From an uncultured Parabacteroides sp. (GTDB lineage: Bacteria; Bacteroidota; Bacteroidia; Bacteroidales; Tannerellaceae): DNA of 64,000 nt. The notes under the pieces were generated by a model that saw only the letters and a program-made list of their open reading frames with translations, made no database searches and was not told the origin of the DNA. Positions 1-6,669 of this stretch are shown piece after piece. A program made the translations under genes and the position numbers. The stretch's first letter is position 1. Every line of letters begins with the position of its first letter. The stretch spans positions 1-64,000 of the forward strand of contig NZ_CABUOD010000011.1 of NCBI RefSeq assembly GCF_902493135.1, read 5' to 3'.

Positions 1-5
1 GTTTG

Positions 6-37
6 AGCGAAGCGAGTTTCAGACGCGACAGCGAACG
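6..37 (+). repeat. Dispersed extragenic repeat, copy 1
   Basis: This 32-nt stretch is present in exact reverse complement at 58132-58163, in another intergenic region. It is rich in GCGAA/TTCGC steps and lies outside any gene. I read it as a copy of a dispersed extragenic repeat; its function is unknown. Confidence 0.75.
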
Positions 38-67
38 AAGGGAACGGAGTAGCGAAGCAGGTTCGGC

Positions 68-107
68 CTTGATCTTTTGGTTACTTTTGGATCAAGCCAA
101 AAGTAAC
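68..107 (+). repeat. Extragenic element with two competing hairpins
   Basis: GTTACTTTTGG (80-90) pairs perfectly with CCAAAAGTAAC (97-107) around a 6-nt loop. An alternative stem CTTGATC (68-74) with GATCAAG (90-96) uses overlapping bases, so the two folds exclude each other. It could be a terminator of an upstream gene outside the window or an extragenic repeat. There is no clear U-tract. Confidence 0.55.
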
Positions 108-133
108 GGATATGTATATATGAAACGACAGAG

Positions 134-166
134 TTTGTAATAAATTGCGTTTGTTTCTTATCTTTG
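134..166 (+). promoter_or_regulatory. Bacteroidetes-type promoter of the acylation operon
   Basis: TTTG at 134-137 and TATCTTTG at 159-166 are separated by 21 nt. This matches the Bacteroidetes -33/-7 consensus (TTTG, TAnnTTTG). The expected transcription start is about 173, leaving a short leader before the ATG at 190. Confidence 0.7.
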
Positions 167-189
167 TGGCTTCGAAAGAGAGGACTTAG

Positions 190-1638
190 ATGAATAAAGA
201 TAATAATTTCGGCAGGCTTTTGCTCCTGCTACTGATTGCGTTAGGTATCTGTTTGGGGCTTTATTACTTACCGGACCAGCTGTTCGGAATGAAAATAAAA
301 AAGGTTGATTTGCTTTCCGATCTCAGGGTAAAGCCTGAATCCCTGTCTATGGATTCCTTGCGTATGCAACTGGAACAACCGGATACGGTCCGGATAGATT
401 CGGCCGCCATGCGCGATTCGATCCTGAAAACGACCGGTATCGATTCCGTCGCCCTTGCACTGCGCGATTCGCTCTACAAGGTTATGTACGCGGACAAGGG
501 AGCCGATTCGCTGGGAACGCGTATCGAGGATTACTCCGTCGGCCACATCGGCCTGAAACGGTTCTTTGCCGCTTTGAGGAATAGCAGGCAGGCGGATCGC
601 CCGGTGCGTGTCGCCTTTTTGGGCGATTCGTTTATCGAAGGCGATATCGTGGTGGCCGATTTCCGTTCGGGAATGCAGGAGCGGTTCGGAGGGCGCGGAG
701 TCGGTTTCGTCCCGGTTACGTCGGTAGCCGCCCAGTTCCGTCCGACGGTCGAGCAAAAGGCCGAAGGCTGGACCACCTGGTCCATGCTGACGGACCACCG
801 TCACCGGTTTACGCTTTCCGGGATGACGTTCGAACCGAAAGGCGAGAAGCCGACTATCTCGGTCAAGACGACAGACCGCTATCCGGAATTGAAAACGGTT
901 TCTTCCCTCAAGCTCTTGTATGAAAAGAATACCCGCACCCGGATGACGTTGGTTTGCAACGGCACGCAGGACACGATCCGCGAAACATTGGAGCCGACAT
1001 CCGTCATCACGCAATATGAACAAACAGGGACCTTTACGGAAGCCGCTTTCAGCTTTGCCGATACGGCCGGTTTCCGGGCTCTCGGAGTCGCGCTCGAAGA
1101 TAATTCCGGGGTGATCGTGGACAATTATTCGTTGCGCGGCAATTCGGGGATGATCCTTTCGAGGCTGGACAGCGCCCGTAGCCGGGAGTTGAACGCGATA
1201 CGCCCCTATGACCTGGTCGTTTTGCAGTACGGGTTGAATATCGTCAGCGACAGCATGCTCCAGTACGGCTGGTACGCCAAGCGGATGGAAGAAGCCGTAC
1301 GCCACGTGCGCGTCTGTTTCCCCGATGCCGATATCCTGATGTTGGGCGTTTCGGACAGGAGCCGGCAGGTGGACGGGACATTCGAAACGATGCCCGCCGT
1401 ATTGGCCTTGCTGCACGCACAGCGGCAGACAGCCCGCCGTTCGGGCGTCGCGTTCTGGAATGTCTTCGGGGCGATGGGAGGAGAGAACAGCATGGTCCGC
1501 TTCGTGGAGAACAACTGGGCCAGTAAAGATTATACGCATTTGAGTTTCAGGGGAGGAAAAGAGATCGCTTCTGCCTTGTTGAAAGCAATATTATTAGAAA
1601 AGGAGTTTTATGATGAAGCAGACAAAGTGGCTCGTTAG
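190..1638 (+). CDS. Membrane-anchored SGNH/GDSL hydrolase-like protein
   Basis: 482 residues. An N-terminal membrane segment (about residues 9-26) suggests an anchor with the rest in the periplasm. The SGNH fold is indicated by a GDS motif with Ser147, a block containing QYGLN near residue 346, and a C-terminal Asp447-x-x-His450 pair. The family includes esterases and acetyl- or acyltransferase partners such as AlgJ/AlgX, PatB and DltD. The next gene is a second SGNH protein and the third an MBOAT acyltransferase, so a role in O-acylating or de-acylating an exported glycan is inferred. The substrate cannot be read from sequence. The 3' end overlaps the next gene by 29 nt, indicating translational coupling. 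The ATG at 190 follows a good promoter. Confidence 0.75.
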   Translation: MNKDNNFGRLLLLLLIALGICLGLYYLPDQLFGMKIKKVDLLSDLRVKPESLSMDSLRMQLEQPDTVRIDSAAMRDSILKTTGIDSVALALRDSLYKVMYADKGADSLGTRIEDYSVGHIGLKRFFAALRNSRQADRPVRVAFLGDSFIEGDIVVADFRSGMQERFGGRGVGFVPVTSVAAQFRPTVEQKAEGWTTWSMLTDHRHRFTLSGMTFEPKGEKPTISVKTTDRYPELKTVSSLKLLYEKNTRTRMTLVCNGTQDTIRETLEPTSVITQYEQTGTFTEAAFSFADTAGFRALGVALEDNSGVIVDNYSLRGNSGMILSRLDSARSRELNAIRPYDLVVLQYGLNIVSDSMLQYGWYAKRMEEAVRHVRVCFPDADILMLGVSDRSRQVDGTFETMPAVLALLHAQRQTARRSGVAFWNVFGAMGGENSMVRFVENNWASKDYTHLSFRGGKEIASALLKAILLEKEFYDEADKVAR

Positions 1639-3004
1639 CCTATCGGCTTACCTGGTTTTGATAGGCATCAGCGCCGCCGGTGCCAAAGGAAAGCTACCCG
1701 GTTCTGCGTTAAACGTGGAATTGCAGGGGAACCGGCTTTATCAGGATAAAGATAGTTCTTTGGCGAATCCGCGCCAGGCGCGGGAACCGGCCGGTTTCGA
1801 CACGATCCCGCTCCCTTCCCGCACTTATTCGATCGGGAAGGAGATCGACTCGATCCTGTCGCCCTCGTCGTTGCAGCCCTTCTTTGCCGGACTGGATTCG
1901 CTCAGGGCGGGAAAGGACACCGTATTGACGATCGTCCATTTAGGCGATTCCCACATACAGGCCGGTTATTTTTCCGGCAAGATGATGCGTCTCTTGCAGG
2001 CGCAGTTCGGGAATGCCGGACGCGGATGGATCGCTCCGTTCAAATTGAGTAAGACGAATGAGCCGGACGACTATTTCATCTCTTCTTCCGTCCGCGAATG
2101 GGTGGCGGGACGTTGCATCCAGAGTAATAAAAAATGCCCGGTCGGGATCGGCGGGATCGGCATCCAGTCTGTTTCCCCCTCTATCAATTTGGATGTCCGG
2201 ATAGCGCCTAACAACGGAGCCGGCTATTCCTTCAACCAGGCGATCCTCTACCGGGGGGAGAAAGCCATGCCGATGTTGCCGGCAGGCCCGCTCAAAGATT
2301 CCGTAAAGACCTCGTTGGCCACGGCTCCGGCTGTCGCAGGTGTCCTGGCCGATACGTTCCGTATCGCTTATCCGGTAGATACGTTGCAGTTGCACAGTAC
2401 CCGGCGTAAACAGGGAACGGATCAGCTGCTTCCGGCCTCTTCCTTCAGGAATGTCTATTACGGTTTCAGCCTGACAAACGGCCGTCCGGGCGTCCTCTAT
2501 CATTCGGTCGGTGTGAACGGGGCGATGTATGTCAATTACACGGATGAGTCCTACGTGCGCCAGCTGGCTTTGCTGAAGCCTTCCCTGCTGATCATCTCGA
2601 TGGGAACGAACGAGACTTTCGGCCGCCGTTTTAACTCGGAAGAGTTTGGCGGGCAGGTACGCTCGTTTGTCTCTCTCGTCAAGAAATATATGCCTGGTAC
2701 GGCCATCCTGCTCACCACTCCGCCGGAATGTTACAAACGGACGTATGTCAACAAGAAACGGACGTATGTCCGTAACGCGAACACCCAGCTTGCCGCCAGG
2801 ACAATCGTGAGAGCGGCCCGTGAGGAAGGCGTTGCCTGCTGGGATTTGTTTGCCGCCACAGGAGGGAAAAGCTCTTGTGCCAAATGGCAGAAAGAAAAGT
2901 TGATGGGCCGCGACCGCATCCATTTCACAAAGGAAGGCTATCGCGAGCAGGGAATCTTGTTATACCGTGCCCTGATGCAGGGCAAATTGAAAAGTGAGAA
3001 TTGA
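1610..3004 (+). CDS. Secreted SGNH/GDSL hydrolase-like protein
   Basis: 464 residues beginning with a signal-like segment (residues 5-25, ending near SAAGAKG). A GDSH motif places the nucleophile at Ser114, and Asp435-x-x-His438 near the C terminus completes an SGNH triad. It is a distant paralogue of the preceding protein. Two adjacent ATG codons (1610, 1613) could serve as start, and both lie inside the upstream gene. The 3' end (codons for KLKSEN and the stop) runs into a heptanucleotide array that continues to the MBOAT start, so the C terminus itself looks repeat-derived. Predicted role: periplasmic partner of the MBOAT acyltransferase in surface glycan O-acylation. The exact activity is inferred from context. 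Confidence 0.75.
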   Translation: MMKQTKWLVSLSAYLVLIGISAAGAKGKLPGSALNVELQGNRLYQDKDSSLANPRQAREPAGFDTIPLPSRTYSIGKEIDSILSPSSLQPFFAGLDSLRAGKDTVLTIVHLGDSHIQAGYFSGKMMRLLQAQFGNAGRGWIAPFKLSKTNEPDDYFISSSVREWVAGRCIQSNKKCPVGIGGIGIQSVSPSINLDVRIAPNNGAGYSFNQAILYRGEKAMPMLPAGPLKDSVKTSLATAPAVAGVLADTFRIAYPVDTLQLHSTRRKQGTDQLLPASSFRNVYYGFSLTNGRPGVLYHSVGVNGAMYVNYTDESYVRQLALLKPSLLIISMGTNETFGRRFNSEEFGGQVRSFVSLVKKYMPGTAILLTTPPECYKRTYVNKKRTYVRNANTQLAARTIVRAAREEGVACWDLFAATGGKSSCAKWQKEKLMGRDRIHFTKEGYREQGILLYRALMQGKLKSEN

Positions 3005-3014
3005 AAATTGAATA
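2987..3014 (+). repeat. Heptanucleotide array A, just before the MBOAT start
   Basis: Four consecutive 7-nt units (TTGAAAA, GTGAGAA, TTGAAAA, TTGAATA) span the stop of the second SGNH gene. They end 5 nt before the ATG at 3020. Bases 2988-3000 are perfectly complementary (13 bp) to 3103-3115 in array B. Confidence 0.8.
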
Positions 3015-3019
3015 ATAAA

Positions 3020-4627
3020 ATGGACGGATTTATAAATATAAATATGTGGACGGGATTATTGGCGGATTGGAAAGTAATGGACATTCACTTTTCACTTTTC
3101 ACTTCTCACTTTTCAGTTGATAAATTGAAAGACCTTTTAATTTATCAGCAAAATGCCCCGATATTATTCAGCAGCGGATTGTTTTTCTTTCTTTTCATCG
3201 GTTTCCTGATCATTTATATGTCGCTCAGGAAACATCTGTTGGCACGCATCATCTATGTCACGTTGTTTTCCATCTATTTCTATTATAAGAGCAGCGGATT
3301 GTTTTTCTTTCTCCTGCTGTTTGTCGCGACATCCGATTTTTGCATCGCGCGGTGCATGGCCGCGACGGCTTCCCGGTGGAGGCGCAAGGCGTGGGTCGTC
3401 CTGAGCCTGTGTATCGACCTGGGGCTGTTAGGCTATTTCAAATACTTCAATTTCCTCCGCGAGATCGTGGCTGCCGCCGCCCACGAATTAGGATACCAGT
3501 TAGGAAATACGTCGTTGCAGAGCATCACCTATCAACCCTTGGATATCTTCCTGCCGGTCGGCATCTCCTTCTTTACGTTCCAGACCATCAGTTATGTGAT
3601 CGACGTCTATCGGGGAAGGATCGAACCCCTCCGGCGTTGGATCGACTATGTCTTCTACGTCTCTTTCTTCCCGCAACTGGTAGCCGGTCCGATTGTCCGG
3701 GCACGTGATTTCATCCCGCAGATTTACAAGACGCCGGTCGTCACGCGGGCGGAGTTCGGCGAAGGGCTTTTCCTCGTCTTGTGCGGGCTTTTCAAGAAGA
3801 CGGTCATCTCCGATTATATCAGCCTGAACTTCGTCGACCGTATCTTCGATGCCCCTTTGCTCTACACCGGGGTGGAAAACCTGTTGGGCGTGTATGGCTA
3901 TGCTTTGCAGATCTATTGCGACTTTTCCGGCTATTCGGATATGGCGATCGGGATCGCGTTGCTGTTGGGGTTCCGCTTTAACATGAACTTCGATTCGCCT
4001 TACCAGTCGGCGACCATCACGGAGTTCTGGCGGCGTTGGCATATCTCGCTTTCTTCGTGGTTGAAAGATTATCTGTATATATCGCTCGGAGGCAACAGGA
4101 AGGGGAAAATACGAACGTATCTGAACCTGCTGATTACGATGCTGCTGGGCGGTCTGTGGCACGGGGCTTCCGTCAGCTTCATCCTTTGGGGCGCCCTGCA
4201 TGGGGTCGCGCTGGCCGTCCATAAGTTCATGATGAACCATTTCAGCAGCTTCAAGCCGTTGGGATCGGAAATGAAGCCCTGGAGAAGAGTGTTGGGCGTC
4301 CTGGTCACTTTCCATCTGGTTTGCTTCGGCTGGATCCTGTTCCGTGCCGACTCGATGCAGGCGGTAGGCGAGATGCTGACGCAGATTTTCACGAACTTCC
4401 ATCCGGAGGTCTTCACGCAGTTCGTGATGGGCTATAAAGGCGTATTCGTTTTGATGGTGGTGGGGTATGTCCTGCATTTCATGCCGAAATCGGCGGAAAA
4501 CGGCTTGCAGGCAGTCGTGACCCGTTCCCCTTTGCTTGTGCAGGCGGTGATGCTGGCGATTGCGATCTTCGTGGTCGTGCAGTTCAAGAGTGCCGGCGTG
4601 CAGCCGTTCATCTATTTCCAATTCTGA
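3020..4627 (+). CDS. MBOAT family O-acyltransferase (AlgI/DltB-like)
   Basis: About 535 residues with many hydrophobic segments. Family signs are the WRRWHISLSSWLKDYLYISLGG block and the conserved membrane histidine in GGLWHGAS (codon 4160-4162). MBOAT proteins of this branch pass acyl groups across the inner membrane to a periplasmic SGNH-type transferase, which fits the two genes upstream. The start is uncertain. A TTG at 3008 lies within a heptamer array; the ATGs at 3020, 3044 and 3077 are all in frame. I chose 3020 because it directly follows the array, as at three other loci here. Residues about 22-33 are encoded by a second, inverted array, so homology should begin only near DKLKDLLIYQQ. 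The substrate is unknown. Confidence 0.85.
   Translation: MDGFININMWTGLLADWKVMDIHFSLFTSHFSVDKLKDLLIYQQNAPILFSSGLFFFLFIGFLIIYMSLRKHLLARIIYVTLFSIYFYYKSSGLFFFLLLFVATSDFCIARCMAATASRWRRKAWVVLSLCIDLGLLGYFKYFNFLREIVAAAAHELGYQLGNTSLQSITYQPLDIFLPVGISFFTFQTISYVIDVYRGRIEPLRRWIDYVFYVSFFPQLVAGPIVRARDFIPQIYKTPVVTRAEFGEGLFLVLCGLFKKTVISDYISLNFVDRIFDAPLLYTGVENLLGVYGYALQIYCDFSGYSDMAIGIALLLGFRFNMNFDSPYQSATITEFWRRWHISLSSWLKDYLYISLGGNRKGKIRTYLNLLITMLLGGLWHGASVSFILWGALHGVALAVHKFMMNHFSSFKPLGSEMKPWRRVLGVLVTFHLVCFGWILFRADSMQAVGEMLTQIFTNFHPEVFTQFVMGYKGVFVLMVVGYVLHFMPKSAENGLQAVVTRSPLLVQAVMLAIAIFVVVQFKSAGVQPFIYFQF
3084..3118 (+). repeat. Heptanucleotide array B, inside the MBOAT N terminus
   Basis: Five 7-nt units (TTCACTT three times, CTCACTT, TTCAGTT), 35 nt, in opposite orientation to array A. 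They are translated as part of the non-homologous MBOAT N terminus. Together with array A they could form a hairpin around the candidate start codons. Confidence 0.8.
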
Positions 4628-4680
4628 AAAGGGAGGATACCGATAGTTGGTTTTAAGGTGACGAAGGTGGGTTGGAAACA

Positions 4681-4711
4681 TTCGGCATGAAAGAAAAAGA
4701 GAGTACATTTG
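4681..4711 (+). promoter_or_regulatory. Putative promoter of the 152-residue membrane protein gene
   Basis: TACATTTG at 4704-4711 fits the -7 consensus. TTCG at 4681-4684 is a weak -33 match, 19 nt upstream. The ATG is at 4730. Confidence 0.5.
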
Positions 4712-4729
4712 TAGTTAAGTTATAATGAT

Positions 4730-5188
4730 ATGAAATTGAAATTTGTTTCATTCCTTTTGATCTCATTGTTGGCAACATCCGTCTGTGGGCAGGATAAAAT
4801 GCCCGCAGATAATTGTTGTTGTGGCATGACGGAACAGACTGTTTCTGGTGTTTCGGATATCTCAGCGACGTTTGATCATCCTCAAATCCAACAGTCCGTC
4901 TATTGGAAAAGGCATAAACTCTTCAAGACCTTGGGATGGACCTCTTTGTTGGCCGGGGTTGGCGGAGTGGGGTATGGGCTTTTTTCAGATATGTCTCAGG
5001 ACAAAGCGATAGGAGCGCTGATTGGTGGAGGCTGTCTGGTGTTAGCCAGTGTCCCGATGTTCGGTTTGGCCCGTTCCAACAAGCAGAAAGCCCGTTCGCT
5101 TTCTTTGCAAGGCCGGAGCCTCGTTTCGCCGTTGCCAAACGGTTCTGTTTCTTATCGTCCGGGACTTTCATTGTGCTTGAATTTTTAA
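4730..5188 (+). CDS. Small exported membrane protein, function unknown
   Basis: 152 residues. There is a signal peptide (residues 1-20, ending SVCGQ) and a CCCG cysteine cluster near residue 30. Two hydrophobic segments follow (about residues 65-85 and 90-112) with glycine-rich character, then a polar tail ending in an aromatic residue. I do not recognise a family. It has its own promoter and is convergent with the AraC gene downstream, so it is probably a single-gene unit. It could be an envelope protein with a short membrane hairpin. No function is assigned. Confidence 0.6.
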   Translation: MKLKFVSFLLISLLATSVCGQDKMPADNCCCGMTEQTVSGVSDISATFDHPQIQQSVYWKRHKLFKTLGWTSLLAGVGGVGYGLFSDMSQDKAIGALIGGGCLVLASVPMFGLARSNKQKARSLSLQGRSLVSPLPNGSVSYRPGLSLCLNF

Positions 5189-5241
5189 CGCTTTGTGTAA
5201 GAACGGTTGTAAGCATCCGTGCGCGTGAAACGGCAGCGGAT

Positions 5242-6099
5242 TCAAAAAGTATATGATTTCCCTCTGTATTCCTGTGGCGTCATCCCTACATGTTGGCGGA
5301 AAAACTTATTAAAGAACGACAGGTTGCTGAACCCCAATCCGATCGCAATCTTTTTGATTTCGAGGTTCGTGCCTTTTAATTCGGCTTTGGCATCCGTGAT
5401 GATGATTTGGACGATGATTTCCAACGGAGTCCTGCCAATCGCCTTTTTTACGGATGTACAGAAATAGGAAAGTGTCAGCCCTAACTTCTCCGCATAAAAA
5501 GAAACGTTATGCTGGGTGGTGTAAAATTTTAGCGCCAAGTCTAAAAAGTTCTGGAAGATCTCGGTATAACGGTTCAACTCATGTTCATCCAATGGCTCGT
5601 TTTTTTTGTATAGTCCCACGCTTCCCTGGCTGCAGATCATGAAAATTGCTTTTGTCATCTCTTTGTTGACCACCGTATGGAGACGGGTGGTATATCCTGA
5701 TAGAACGTCATAAAAGTCTTTGAACAGACAAGCCGTGCTTGCAGGAACAGGCATGATCGGTTTCCGGTATATGTACGTTATGCAATTCATCGTGCTTCTT
5801 ATGTAATTGACGCACCCCATGAAATCGGAAGAAAAAGCGACTAAATAGAGTTCGATATCCGGAGAAATCGTATGTACTTCTACAAAACTGTTCGGCACAA
5901 GCGTTATGACATTGTATTGTTTGACGATACATTCGGATGAATTTACGGAGCATTCTATGGTGCCTCCCATGCAGAGGATAAAAACGGCGGATCTGATTTT
6001 AAAGAAGGAACCGATATAGGGTCTAAGCTCACTGGCGGAAGTGTACTTGCTAACCATAATATCCGTAGGTGAATCGAGCCAGGTAATGTGCTTATCCAT
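5242..6099 (-). CDS. AraC-family transcriptional regulator
   Basis: 285 residues. The C-terminal 100 residues form a double helix-turn-helix of the AraC/XylS type: a first HTH around FYAEKLGLTLSYFCTSVKKA, then the signature GFSNLSFFNKFFRQHVGMTPQEYR. The N-terminal part (about 1-170) resembles the cupin-like sensing domain of such regulators but carries no readable ligand clue. It is transcribed away from the Hpt/hybrid-kinase pair, and the 210-nt divergent gap makes mutual regulation possible. It has a good -7 element (6122-6129). Target genes are unknown. Confidence 0.88.
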   Translation of the reverse strand: MDKHITWLDSPTDIMVSKYTSASELRPYIGSFFKIRSAVFILCMGGTIECSVNSSECIVKQYNVITLVPNSFVEVHTISPDIELYLVAFSSDFMGCVNYIRSTMNCITYIYRKPIMPVPASTACLFKDFYDVLSGYTTRLHTVVNKEMTKAIFMICSQGSVGLYKKNEPLDEHELNRYTEIFQNFLDLALKFYTTQHNVSFYAEKLGLTLSYFCTSVKKAIGRTPLEIIVQIIITDAKAELKGTNLEIKKIAIGLGFSNLSFFNKFFRQHVGMTPQEYRGKSYTF

Positions 6100-6121
6100 G
6101 TTTGAAATTTCTTTTTGGCGT

Positions 6122-6129
6122 CAAATATA
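6122..6129 (-). promoter_or_regulatory. -7 element of the araC-family gene
   Basis: Read on the minus strand the bases are TATATTTG, an exact TAnnTTTG match 23 nt upstream of the ATG at 6099. No strong -33 element is visible. Confidence 0.5.
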
Positions 6130-6309
6130 GATATTATTTGATATCCCGGAAGTAAATGAAAAGAATGGAACATATAATGCCAAAAATGAATTTTGCATCT
6201 TATTGCCGATAATCCTTCCTTTGCAGAAGGATAAGAATCATAATTTCTTATGAGCTATTAATGGTGTGGTCAGAGGGATGTTCCCAAATACTTTATTAAC
6301 TTATTTTAT

Positions 6310-6666
6310 ATGACAAGCGAATACAAACAAGAACTGGTCGGTGTGGGGGTCGATGTCGATAAAGCGTTAGATCGCTTTATGGGGAATGAAGCGTTATATG
6401 AAAAATTTCTGTTGAAATTTATTCAGGATCGTTCTTTTCAAAGAATGATCGGGTTTATAAATGCAGGAGATATTTCGCAAGCATTTATGCAGGCTCATAC
6501 GATGAAAGGCATTGCTGCCAATCTTGAACTCGGATATTTATTGGAAGTCCTGGTCCCGATCACGGAACAGCTCAGGCATGGGGAATTGGGAAGGATACCG
6601 GAAGAACAAGAGGATTTGGAAATCCGTTATAACAAACTGTGTACTATAATCAGAAAATATCGTTGA
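6310..6666 (+). CDS. Hpt-domain histidine phosphotransfer protein
   Basis: 118 residues forming a single Hpt helical-bundle domain. The phospho-accepting histidine is His63 in the motif AHTMKGIAAN. It ends 3 nt before the hybrid histidine kinase, so the two are almost certainly co-transcribed. That kinase carries two receiver domains but no Hpt of its own. The small protein is therefore the likely relay intermediate between the kinase's receivers and an unlinked or encoded output regulator. The AraC protein encoded divergently has no receiver domain, so it is not an obvious phospho-target. Confidence 0.88.
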   Translation: MTSEYKQELVGVGVDVDKALDRFMGNEALYEKFLLKFIQDRSFQRMIGFINAGDISQAFMQAHTMKGIAANLELGYLLEVLVPITEQLRHGELGRIPEEQEDLEIRYNKLCTIIRKYR

Positions 6667-6669
6667 ATC

